Shown: piece by piece, positions 1 through 7,374 of the stretch
Position numbering within the stretch: the first letter of the stretch is position 1
How the letters are laid out: each line of letters starts with the position of its first letter
Source: Woeseia sp.
GTDB taxonomy: Bacteria; Pseudomonadota; Gammaproteobacteria; Steroidobacterales; Woeseiaceae
NCBI GenBank assembly: GCA_003229095.1
Contig: QIHS01000055.1
Span: 1-12,189 of the forward strand
DNA: 12,189 nt
Reading direction: 5' to 3'
The notes under the pieces: generated by a model
Told to the model about the DNA's origin: nothing
What the model saw: the letters and a program-made list of their open reading frames with translations, nothing else
The model's database searches: none
Program-made: the position numbers and the translations under genes

Positions 1-17
1 TGCAACGTGAGAAAAAA

Positions 18-365
18 ATGAACCAGAAACTGAGAAAAGCGTTTGAAGCGGAAATGGCGAACGCAAAAGAACGATATTCACAAGCGCAGTACGCTGAATC
101 ATTTCGACATCTGGAACGAGCGCATGTTCTTGGTCAGTGCTTCGTTGTACCGCATACCAGAACACACATTCGAATGCTGATGTTCGCAATAAGAATGGGA
201 AACCTGAAAGAAATGGCCGGACAATTGATTCGCATCCCCGGCGGAATCATTGCCTCCGCCATCGGCAAAGTTCCTATAGGCAACACAGGTGGTACAAACA
301 TCAAGTTGTCGACAACGCTGCCTATTCCGGATGACCTGAAAGAATATCTGGAGTCTGAAGAATAG
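18..365 (+). CDS. DUF3703 family protein
   Basis: This 115-residue protein matches what I know of the DUF3703 family, whose function is not established. The family signature is visible: a helical N-terminal part with a HLERAHVLGQ segment at about residues 31-40, PHTRTHIRM at about 45-53, an IRIPGG stretch, then the VPIGNTGGTN motif at about 85-94 and a closing IPDDLKEYL near the C-terminus. The length is normal for the family and both ends look natural. It has no signal peptide or membrane segment, so it is probably cytosolic. Only 17 bp lie upstream of the ATG, with a weak purine-rich GAGAAAAAA before it, so its promoter is outside the window. It converges on the broken hydrolase gene, with stop codons about 40 bp apart, and nothing ties it to the catabolic genes that follow. 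Confidence 0.85.
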   Translation: MNQKLRKAFEAEMANAKERYSQAQYAESFRHLERAHVLGQCFVVPHTRTHIRMLMFAIRMGNLKEMAGQLIRIPGGIIASAIGKVPIGNTGGTNIKLSTTLPIPDDLKEYLESEE

Positions 366-404
366 CAGGCGGCAACGGCGGGCTTGGGCCATTCACTATC
401 GAGG

Positions 405-1083
405 CTACGCCATGGATATCAGGGTCTCAACGAGTTTCTCGGGGCATGAGTAATAAGGCGCGTGGTCGGCGTGCAGAACAACGTTCATAGCGACCGGTGC
501 GTTGTCGCGTAGTTGGCGCTGCATGCCCGGCGAAATCGCCCGATCTTCGCTGCACTCGATGTAACAACGTCGAACGCTGCCAAATTTTGCATCGCTCAAG
601 CTCACCGCGGTTGTGAATGGCGCCATTGCCTGCGGTTTGAGCCGCTTCTCTCCGTGCGTCCTCGGCGACGGTAACGATCCCTTTTTCCTCGTTTACCTGA
701 ATATTCTGTGCAGCGTAAGATTCTTTGTCAGCAGTCGCGTATTGCAACAGCGTCTCACCGTCTTTCAGCGCGAATGCCGTAAGAAAAATCAGACTACGTA
801 TCTTCTCCGGTATCGCCTCCGCAACCTGAGAAATAATTGCGCCGCCCATACTATGTCCAACAAGTACAACCGGCTCACCGATCGAATTGATCAGTTCGGT
901 TACGGCCCCTACATAACTGTCCAGTGAAATATCTGCGATTGGTCGTTGATCATCCCCGGACCCTGGCAGATCGAGCGTATGAACCTGGTGCCCGGCGTCG
1001 CTTAACAAGGGCACGACTTTTTCCCAACACCATGCTCCCTGCCAGGCGCCGTGTACCAATACAAAATGATGGTTCTTGTTCAT
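405..1083 (-). pseudogene. Alpha/beta hydrolase of the methylesterase/EstC-like type, frame broken by an internal deletion
   Basis: The N-terminal part is a clear alpha/beta hydrolase: a VHGAW oxyanion region at residues 10-14, the LDLPGSG loop at 37-43, and the nucleophile elbow GHSMGG with Ser78. After about residue 145 the frame changes. The rest of the protein, including RLKPQAMAPF, the acid-bearing YIECSEDRAI and the catalytic-His ADHAPYYS, continues in the next minus-strand frame and ends at the TAG at 405-407. Compared with the intact paralogue at 4941-5654, about 16 lid residues are also missing. A single loss of about 47 nt at 639-648 explains both the missing residues and the frame change. 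The continuous frame instead runs to a stop near 427 with an unrelated Arg-rich tail that lacks the catalytic Asp and His. I chose the start at 1083 because AAGGAG lies 7 nt upstream; an in-frame ATG at 1104 has no such site. The product is probably inactive. Confidence 0.85.
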
Positions 1084-1443
1084 TGAGGTGCTCCTTGAGG
1101 ACATGGTTTCAGCAATAACTTATTCGCTTTCTGGTCGTAAAAACACGTGACGAGCCTCCCGCTACTTTGTCCACACGCCTGAATTCATGCGGATTTTCGA
1201 TAATGTATCCGTCCGAGCTCGCTTTTGTGTTGTGCCGATGACTATACCGGCAAGCGTCGTATGCAGCCAGAAAATCGAATAAATTCGATAAAAAAGTTAA
1301 AAATTTCGATAAAACATCGAATTTGCTAGTGATAACAAACCGATACTTGTATTTGTTCTCAAAAGATAAGACTATTGGGCTTACATGCAGCGCCGAGGTC
1401 CGCATTGGACGCTCGATTCCAGACAAATCCTAGGGGGATGGTC
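1084..1443. promoter_or_regulatory. Divergent intergenic regulatory region between the hydrolase pseudogene and the TonB receptor
   Basis: No convincing gene lies in this stretch of about 360 bp. The minus-strand reading frame across it has no family resemblance. It is notably A/T-rich from about 1270 to 1365 and must hold the promoters for the two divergent genes. It contains a cluster of TTCGAT/ATCGAA half-sites at 1196-1201, 1274-1279, 1284-1289, 1305-1310 and 1316-1321, described separately. I could not settle on a good -35/-10 pair for either direction. Confidence 0.55.
1274..1324. promoter_or_regulatory. Paired operator-like palindromes upstream of the TonB receptor
   Basis: ATCGAAT-AA-ATTCGAT at 1274-1289 is a perfect 7+2+7 inverted repeat. 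A second inverted repeat uses the same half-site, TTCGAT at 1305-1310 and ATCGAA at 1316-1321, with a 5-bp spacer. The sequence TTCGATAAAA occurs directly at 1284-1293 and 1305-1314, exactly 21 bp apart, which places two dimers on the same helix face. The arrangement suits a homodimeric repressor such as the TetR protein encoded at 9619-10263, but that link is inference. Confidence 0.5.
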
Positions 1444-3672
1444 ATGCCCGTAAAAACAGGTTCAAAAGTGAAATTGCTCGCCATGGCACTGGCGATAGCG
1501 GTTGGTATGGTACCGATGGTTGCGACAGCTCAGGCCCTCGAAGAAATTATTGTAACCGCACAAAAACGTGAGCAGAACCTGCAGGATGTTTCGACTGCAG
1601 TAACTGCAATTAGCGCGGACCGACTTTTTGATGCTGGCATTACCGATGTCATAAGCCTGCAAAACTATGTTCCCAGCATCAACATCGGTACGACATTCGG
1701 CTATGCAAACCTCTTTGTACGCGGGTTGGGCCTCAACACAGTATTTGCCAATGTTGATTCGTCAGTGACGCTGTACGTAGATGGTGCGATCGTTCACCAA
1801 CCTGGTGCGCAGTTATTCTCATTCTTCGATCTGGAACGCGTCGAGGTATTGCGTGGCCCGCAAGGGACCCTGTACGGACGAAATGCCACCGGCGGAACGG
1901 TAAATTTGATCAGCGCTAAGCCGACTGAAGATTTGGAAGGATACTTCAGGATATCGGCGGGGAATTTTGGTCTTTTCCAGACCGACGGTGCTATTAGCGG
2001 GGGGCTGAGCGATCGTGTGCTTGGACGAATCGCGGTGCAGTCGATAACCCGTAGCGAGGGATTTTCAATCAATCAAACCACCGGCAATTTCGTTGATGAT
2101 GTCAACAAACGCTCTGTTCGAGGCCAATTGCTATTTAAGGCATCAGATGACATCGATATCCTGCTTAGCACTGAATTCGGCACTGAACTGGATGCGGCAA
2201 ACTCGTTCTACTTCAAACGCGAGACATTTCCAAACTCACCTGGGCAGGGCGGCCTTGGGGCGGGCGGTTATCCGACCGGGGAAAGAGGCTATGCCAGTAC
2301 GGTTGACCCGGTCAATGACCGGGAGACCTTGTCTACCACGCTCACTGTTGACTGGCAGCTAAATGACGACTGGGCATTAAAGAATATCTTGAACGTTCGC
2401 CAGACCGACATCACCATTTTTCAGGATCTGGATGTCTCGGCAGTGGAAACAGCCATCATTCAGGAATTCGTCTTTGACTCAAGAACCATCAGCGAAGAGC
2501 TTCAGCTCAGTTTCACTGGCGAGCGTCTGCGCGCAACTGGTGGGGTTTACTACTTTAGCGAGGATTTTATCAATCTGAACCTGCTTGATGCGTTGAAAAT
2601 AGGCGGCAGTTTTGCGAACAACGAAAAACGCGTCCAGCTCAGGGGCAGATCGGAAACGGATTCCATTGCCGCTTATGCAAACGCCATATTCGATATCAAC
2701 GACCAGTTCTCGATCAAGGGTGGCGTGCGGTATACAAAAGATGATCGGGATATCATCAACGACAATGTCATCTGGATTGCAAACTTTATGGGGTCTGGCA
2801 TGGACCTGAGGTTGTCTCCGGAGGACGGAAACCTGCCATTGTTCACCGACCAGGCAAGTTTCAGTGATACGACTTTCGAAATTGGTGCTGAATGGCGGCC
2901 AAACGATAACACGTTGATTTATTACACATACTCGGAGGGCTTCAAGGCGGGTAGCGGTCAAATCGGATCCAATGGTGCAAATATCATCAGGCCCGAGACG
3001 ATTGACAATCACGAGCTTGGTCTTAAAACATCCTGGAATGACCGCGTGACCTTAAACCTGGCAGCCTATTCTTATGAAGTCGACGATATCCAGCTGGATC
3101 GCACTCTGCCTGGCGGGCCGACCGGTTTTCTGACTATCTTTGAAAATGCGACCACGCAGGACGGCATCGGAGTCGAACTTGAAGCGTCCTGGGCCGCGAC
3201 AGACGCGATAACGCTATCGGCAAATGTCGCTTACCAGGATACGGAATACGGAACCTTTTTTACAGCCGACCCAACCGATGCTGCGAATATCGGCGGTGGT
3301 ACGCTGCTGGTTAATATCGCCGGCAATGCGGCACGGCAGTCACCGAAGTGGGCCACGAACTTCCATGGATCGTTTGATTTTCCATTGGAGAGCAATGCCA
3401 CGCTGACTTTTTCGGCGGACATATCCTATAAAGACGAAGTATTCTTCAGTGAATTCAACAACTCCATTTTAGTCCAGCCAGACTTTACGCTTTACGATGC
3501 AAGATTTCGGTATACCACGGCAAACGAGCAATGGACGGCGGAATTGTGGGGCAGAAATCTCACAGACGAATTGGTCGAGGGCGGTAATTTCGCCATTGCA
3601 ACCAGTCGTTCGATTGCGACAACGTACTTGCCACCACGTACATTTGGCGTAACCGTCGGTTACAATTTCTAG
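1444..3672 (+). CDS. TonB-dependent outer-membrane receptor
   Basis: This protein of about 742 residues is an energy-dependent importer of large or scarce substrates across the outer membrane. A Sec signal peptide occupies residues 1-31 (basic start, hydrophobic core, VATAQA cleavage region). It is followed at once by a TonB box, EEIIVTAQKRE at 33-43. The plug domain shows ISLQNYVPSINIG at about 70-82, LFVRGLG, YVDGAIVH, and ERVEVLRGPQGTLYGRNATG at 131-150. The beta-barrel then runs to a C-terminal TFGVTVGYNF whose final Phe is the usual outer-membrane sorting residue. The start at 1444 has AGGGGG 6 nt upstream; the ATG at 1438 is too close to it, and a start at 1375 would add an un-signal-like leader. 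No N-terminal sigma/anti-sigma signalling domain is present. This receptor type is common in catabolic clusters for aromatics, terpenoids and steroids. The ligand is unknown, though the downstream esterase suggests an aromatic ester. Confidence 0.93.
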   Translation: MPVKTGSKVKLLAMALAIAVGMVPMVATAQALEEIIVTAQKREQNLQDVSTAVTAISADRLFDAGITDVISLQNYVPSINIGTTFGYANLFVRGLGLNTVFANVDSSVTLYVDGAIVHQPGAQLFSFFDLERVEVLRGPQGTLYGRNATGGTVNLISAKPTEDLEGYFRISAGNFGLFQTDGAISGGLSDRVLGRIAVQSITRSEGFSINQTTGNFVDDVNKRSVRGQLLFKASDDIDILLSTEFGTELDAANSFYFKRETFPNSPGQGGLGAGGYPTGERGYASTVDPVNDRETLSTTLTVDWQLNDDWALKNILNVRQTDITIFQDLDVSAVETAIIQEFVFDSRTISEELQLSFTGERLRATGGVYYFSEDFINLNLLDALKIGGSFANNEKRVQLRGRSETDSIAAYANAIFDINDQFSIKGGVRYTKDDRDIINDNVIWIANFMGSGMDLRLSPEDGNLPLFTDQASFSDTTFEIGAEWRPNDNTLIYYTYSEGFKAGSGQIGSNGANIIRPETIDNHELGLKTSWNDRVTLNLAAYSYEVDDIQLDRTLPGGPTGFLTIFENATTQDGIGVELEASWAATDAITLSANVAYQDTEYGTFFTADPTDAANIGGGTLLVNIAGNAARQSPKWATNFHGSFDFPLESNATLTFSADISYKDEVFFSEFNNSILVQPDFTLYDARFRYTTANEQWTAELWGRNLTDELVEGGNFAIATSRSIATTYLPPRTFGVTVGYNF

Positions 3673-3710
3673 CCGTATGTTGAAAAGCCGTTAGAACATG
3701 GTAACAATTT

Positions 3711-3741
3711 AGTGCGGCCTGGTTCCGATTCAGGTCGCATT
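3711..3741 (+). terminator. Hairpin after the TonB receptor gene, possible weak terminator or processing site
   Basis: AGTGCGGCCTG at 3711-3721 and CAGGTCGCATT at 3731-3741 form an 11-bp stem around a 9-nt loop in the plus-strand transcript, with two G-U wobbles. No T-run follows, so it is not a classical intrinsic terminator. It lies 39 bp after the receptor stop and 50 bp before the MetE-like gene, and could lower read-through or protect the receptor mRNA 3' end. Confidence 0.35.
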
Positions 3742-3791
3742 AAATACATTGCTGGTGAACTTAGGTTCATGCACGCCAAGAGAATCCGCCT

Positions 3792-4910
3792 ATGTCAAAA
3801 AACGTAGACTCGGGACCACCTTTTCGGGCCGAACATATCGGCAGCCTGCTACGGCCAGGCGATCTTACCCGTGACTTTCGCAGATTCCAGGCTGGCCAGA
3901 TAAGTGATGACGATTTTCGTGCGTCGCAGGACAACGCAATTCGCGACGTGATTCGGCTGCAGGAAACCGCCGGCCTGGATGTAGTGACCGATGGCGAGTT
4001 TCGCAGGTCTTCCTATTGGGCACATTGGGTCGAATCGATAGATGGGCTCGACTTCGCGCCGGCGCTATTCAAGTTTCGTGACGAAAATGGCGCGGAGCAG
4101 GATTTTATTGCCGCAGACTGCGTCGGCAAACTCCGGCAGACCGCCGCAATCTCTACCGAGGAATTCAGGTTTCTCTCCGCTGCGACGGACAGAACGGTCA
4201 AAGTGACCATGCCGTCTCCTTCGACGCTGCATTTCTGGCGCCTTGGAGAAACGCTGCAAGGATCCGGGTATGAGACGGATGAAGCCTACATGGATGATCT
4301 CTGCTCAATCTACCGTCAGGAGATTTCGGCTCTGGCGGAACTTGGATGTACTTACGTCCAGTTCGATGAAGTACCGCTCATCATGCTTGCGAACGAAGAG
4401 ATATGCCGCTCCGCTCGTAAGTTCGGCAGTGATCCGGAGCGATTGATCGAATTGTACGTTGAAGCAATAAACCAGATCGTAAAGGACCGCCCGAAAAACA
4501 TGACTTTTGGCATGCACATTTGTCGTGGCAACTTCAAGGGAAAATGGCTGACGGAAGGCGGATATGGTGCGATGGCGGAACAGGTATTCAAACACGCTGA
4601 CGTCGATGTATTCTGTCTTGAGTTCGATACAGATCGCGCCGGTGGTTTTGAACCTTTGCAGTACGTGCCTGACGGAAAAAGGGTCGTGCTGGGGCTTGTC
4701 AGTTCGAAAGTGCCCGATCTTGAGAGTGTCGATGTCCTAAAGAAAAGAATCGATGAAGCGGCTCAGTATGTGCCTCTGGAAAATCTTAGCATTAGTCCTC
4801 AATGTGGCTTTGCCAGTACGGTCGCAGGCAACCCGGTTACACTCGAGGATGAAACCAACAAACTGAAGCTTGTTGTAGATGTTGCACATGATGTCTGGCA
4901 AGGGACTTAG
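3792..4910 (+). CDS. MetE-like (cobalamin-independent methionine synthase II family) zinc protein
   Basis: This 372-residue protein is a single catalytic barrel like the C-terminal half of MetE and like the YxjG/YxjH group. It begins with the group's RAEHIGSLLRP at residues 12-22 and carries VVTDGEFRRSS at 64-74 and YVQFDEVPL at 188-196. All four expected thiol-activating zinc ligands are visible: His242 and Cys244 in MHICRGN, Glu277 in CLEFD, and Cys338 in SPQCGFAST. The family transfers methyl or alkyl groups to or from thiols; relatives include methionine synthase and the epoxyalkane:coenzyme M transferase. The MetE N-terminal domain is absent, so classical folate-dependent methionine synthesis is not assured. 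AAGAGAA lies about 7 nt before the ATG. The gene follows the receptor on the same strand and is embedded among ester hydrolases, so a role in demethylation or thiol-dependent cleavage of the imported compound is possible but inferred. Confidence 0.85.
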   Translation: MSKNVDSGPPFRAEHIGSLLRPGDLTRDFRRFQAGQISDDDFRASQDNAIRDVIRLQETAGLDVVTDGEFRRSSYWAHWVESIDGLDFAPALFKFRDENGAEQDFIAADCVGKLRQTAAISTEEFRFLSAATDRTVKVTMPSPSTLHFWRLGETLQGSGYETDEAYMDDLCSIYRQEISALAELGCTYVQFDEVPLIMLANEEICRSARKFGSDPERLIELYVEAINQIVKDRPKNMTFGMHICRGNFKGKWLTEGGYGAMAEQVFKHADVDVFCLEFDTDRAGGFEPLQYVPDGKRVVLGLVSSKVPDLESVDVLKKRIDEAAQYVPLENLSISPQCGFASTVAGNPVTLEDETNKLKLVVDVAHDVWQGT

Positions 4911-4943
4911 CCCGGATGTTGCACTCGTGATTGATTCGGGCTA
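4908..4943. terminator. Shared hairpin between convergent genes, containing both stop codons
   Basis: TAGCCCGGAT at 4908-4917 pairs with ATTCGGGCTA at 4934-4943: 10 bp with one G-U wobble and a 16-nt loop. The left arm begins with the TAG stop of the MetE-like gene. The right arm ends with CTA, the TAG stop of the minus-strand hydrolase. No T-tract follows on either strand, so strength as an intrinsic terminator is uncertain. Confidence 0.4.
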
Positions 4944-5654
4944 GATCGACGCGAGATGGCGTGCAACACCTTCCGGGTCTGAATAGAACGGCGAGTGACT
5001 GGTATCCATCGAAAATACTTTTTCGCAAGTGTTTTGTGTGTACATCAATTTTTGGATTTTCGGCGTTATGGCGCGATCCTTGAGGCACTCGATATAGTAT
5101 CTCGGAACGCTGCCGGAGCGCTCGGCAGTTATATGTAGTGACTCCCTGAACGGTGCTGATGCCTGCGGCTGAAGCAGCGATTTAGCGTTGGCGATGTCTT
5201 CGTCACTGCAGTCGGCGTACAATGCTTCCTGGACTGCATCCTGATTGAATGTCATGGTTGATTGATCGGATGAGAAGGTCAAGTTAGGCAGCACCAGGTT
5301 TTCCGGATCAATGGTTGCAAAATCCAGCAGGCATTGTCCGTCAGAGATCAGGAAGGCGGAAAGAAACACTAGTGCCTGGAATTGTTCTGGTGCGTATTCA
5401 GCAGCTTGTTGATTGCTAATGCCTGTCATGGAATGACCGACTGCGATTACCGAGCCAGATTGTGAGGACGCGAAATCAACAGTAGCTCGCGCATAAATAT
5501 CCATTGTCACTTCGCTGAGCGGCGTGGTGTCGCTGCCGTGGCCGGGCAGGTCTGGCGCCAGTACGGTGTGGCCTTGCGCTTCCAGTGCAAGTTTGACTTT
5601 GTCCCAGCACCAGCCCGCGTGCCAACCGCCATGAATCAAAAGAAATGTTGACAA
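4941..5654 (-). CDS. Alpha/beta hydrolase (EstC/plant methylesterase-like esterase)
   Basis: This intact 237-residue hydrolase is the paralogue of the broken gene at 405-1083. It has LLIHGGW with the oxyanion-hole glycines at residues 5-11, WCWDKV at 15-20, the PDLPGHGSD loop at 34-42, and the nucleophile elbow GHSMTG with Ser75. The acid is Asp193 in CLKDRAITP and the base His220 in DTSHSPFYS. The lid includes the YADCSDED stretch near 146-153 that the paralogue lacks. It has no signal peptide and no extra domain, so it should act in the cytoplasm. The family covers carboxylesterases, methyl esterases and hydroxynitrile lyases, so the substrate stays open. The start is a TTG preceded by AGGAG with an 8-nt spacer; no ATG precedes the essential first strand. 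It is divergent from the tannase-family gene across a 75-bp gap and converges on the MetE-like gene. Confidence 0.9.
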   Translation of the reverse strand: MSTFLLIHGGWHAGWCWDKVKLALEAQGHTVLAPDLPGHGSDTTPLSEVTMDIYARATVDFASSQSGSVIAVGHSMTGISNQQAAEYAPEQFQALVFLSAFLISDGQCLLDFATIDPENLVLPNLTFSSDQSTMTFNQDAVQEALYADCSDEDIANAKSLLQPQASAPFRESLHITAERSGSVPRYYIECLKDRAITPKIQKLMYTQNTCEKVFSMDTSHSPFYSDPEGVARHLASI

Positions 5655-5729
5655 TGTACCTGCTCCTATTTAACGCTTACACAACATGACCAACTAACAG
5701 TGCGTTTTTTCTGACGCTATCGTGAGGCT
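5655..5729. promoter_or_regulatory. Divergent promoter gap between hydrolase and tannase-family genes
   Basis: Promoters for two divergent genes must fit in or near this 75-bp gap. The hydrolase ribosome site AGGAG lies in it on the minus strand. A short inverted repeat GCGT-N8-ACGC sits at about 5702-5717 and is too weak to call an operator. I see no strong -35/-10 pair. Confidence 0.35.
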
Positions 5730-7340
5730 ATGATCACCAATCTAATCAAGAAATTCAATTCGTTTTTGAAACAGGCGGCAACAAGCACCATCAGACTGGT
5801 ACTCATTGGCATATGTGCTGTGATGCACATAGCAAATGTATCTGCGGCAGATGCGAGCCAACCAGGTCGATCGCTGTCCACGGACTGCGAAGACATTCGC
5901 AGCAGTTTTCGTGAAAACAAGACAAGCATTGATTCTGCAATAGTCGTTGCAGCCACCGATACAACGCCCGCCTACTGTGACGTCAGGGGGCTGATCGGCG
6001 ACGAAGCAGAGCCGGGTAAAGGCATTCGCTTTGCGGTCTGGCTTCCTGCAATGAATCACTGGAACGAAAGATTCTACATGGTCGGTGGAGCTGGCTTCGG
6101 TGGTTCTCTCAATCTCAATGCGATGTCGGATGGACTGAACAAGGGTTTTGCTACAGCGACCACCGACACCGGCCACGACGCCTCTGTATTTCCGCTTGGG
6201 ACTTTTGCCTACAACGACCGACAGAGCGAGCGGGACTATGCCTATCTCGCGATCCACGAAACCGTGATTACGGCAAAGGCGTTGATCGAGGCGCACTATG
6301 GCGAGCGTCCAGTGTACAACTACTGGGTTGGCTGCTCGACAGGCGGGCGCCAGGGCTTGATGGAAGCGCAACGTTACCCTGAGGATTTCGATGGCATGGT
6401 CATCGGCGCGCCGGTGCTTGATTTTACGGGCAGTCAGATTGGTGGTATCTGGGCCACCCGGGCACTGATGGGTGGGGGTGCTATTTCGCCGGCCAAACTG
6501 CCGCTGCTATCGGCAGCCGAACTGGCTATTTGCGATGCCAGCGACGGCCTGGTTGACGGAGAGATAACGGACCCGCGCCAGTGTCGTTTCGATGCGGCAA
6601 CAGACCTTCCTTTCTGCCAGGATGATGTTGATGGTCCTGACTGTTTCACCGCCGCGCAACGTGATGCGGTAGCCAAAATTTACGCTGGTCCGAAAACAAC
6701 ATCGGGTGAGAATATTTTTCCGGGTTATGCCGTCGGAACTGGCGTACTGGGTCCGGGCAGTGCCTGGGTACCCTGGTTCATAAATCCGGATGGTCCCAGC
6801 ATTCTCGAACTGTTGGGCACCTCCTTCATGCAATACCTCGCGTTCAGCGATGACCCAGGCCCGGAGTATGTCTGGCAAGAGGAATTCGATTTCGACGTCG
6901 ATCCATTCCGCATGCAGGAAATCCGCCACATGCTGGATGCTGTAGAGCCGGACATGAGCAGTTTCTCGCAACGAGGCGGCAAAATCATTCAACACCACGG
7001 CTGGGCCGACGCGGCGCTCACACCTTATATGTCGATCGAATACTACGAGCGTGTCATTGAGCAGATGGGCGCTGAGGAAACCAGCGATTTCTACAAACTT
7101 TACATGGCGCCCGGCATGTTCCACTGCCGCGGAGGGTCCGGTCCGAATACTTTCGACGTCTTTACACCACTCGTCAATTGGGTGGAGCATGGTGTGGAAC
7201 CGGCTGAGCTGATCGCCACGAACCCCGATAGCGAAAGAACTCGCCCGCTGTGCACCTATCCTTTGGTCGCTAAATATTCGGGGTCGGGAAGTATCGAGGT
7301 AGCTGAAAATTTTGAGTGTGCACTGGACGATACACGGTGA
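5730..7340 (+). CDS. Secreted tannase/feruloyl esterase family hydrolase
   Basis: This 536-residue enzyme of the tannase and feruloyl-esterase family (which also includes MHETase) hydrolyses esters of aromatic acids, probably in the periplasm. The N-terminus is a long basic stretch followed by a hydrophobic segment at about residues 21-36 and a likely cleavage near SAADA, about residue 40. The nucleophile elbow is GCSTGG with Ser203; Asp427 lies in HGWADAALTP and His465 in MFHCRGG. Cys202 and Cys466 flank Ser and His directly, as in the family's disulfide that ties the catalytic residues together. The lid carries CDASDGLVDGEI...QC at 268-285, the family's calcium-binding loop. The length is close to fungal FaeB-type enzymes. 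The ribosome site is poor (GAGG only 2 nt before the ATG), but any later start would cut into the signal peptide. The molybdenum enzyme gene follows after 34 bp, suggesting one operon. Confidence 0.92.
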   Translation: MITNLIKKFNSFLKQAATSTIRLVLIGICAVMHIANVSAADASQPGRSLSTDCEDIRSSFRENKTSIDSAIVVAATDTTPAYCDVRGLIGDEAEPGKGIRFAVWLPAMNHWNERFYMVGGAGFGGSLNLNAMSDGLNKGFATATTDTGHDASVFPLGTFAYNDRQSERDYAYLAIHETVITAKALIEAHYGERPVYNYWVGCSTGGRQGLMEAQRYPEDFDGMVIGAPVLDFTGSQIGGIWATRALMGGGAISPAKLPLLSAAELAICDASDGLVDGEITDPRQCRFDAATDLPFCQDDVDGPDCFTAAQRDAVAKIYAGPKTTSGENIFPGYAVGTGVLGPGSAWVPWFINPDGPSILELLGTSFMQYLAFSDDPGPEYVWQEEFDFDVDPFRMQEIRHMLDAVEPDMSSFSQRGGKIIQHHGWADAALTPYMSIEYYERVIEQMGAEETSDFYKLYMAPGMFHCRGGSGPNTFDVFTPLVNWVEHGVEPAELIATNPDSERTRPLCTYPLVAKYSGSGSIEVAENFECALDDTR

Positions 7341-7374
7341 GTATTTGAAATAGGCGCATCTGCAGGAAACAAAA

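Noticed and set aside
629..630. A single extra base (CC for C) as the cause of the hydrolase frameshift
   Set aside because: It restores the end of the protein but leaves the lid about 16 residues short. The next frame already reads RLKPQ upstream of this point, so a deletion at 639-648 explains more.
1109..1426. A minus-strand frame of 105 codons in the receptor upstream gap
   Set aside because: It lies across the A/T-rich operator-like region, has no recognisable motif and no good ribosome site.
1375..1443. An earlier receptor start at 1375
   Set aside because: It would add 23 residues before the signal peptide, and AGGGGG is ideally spaced for the ATG at 1444.
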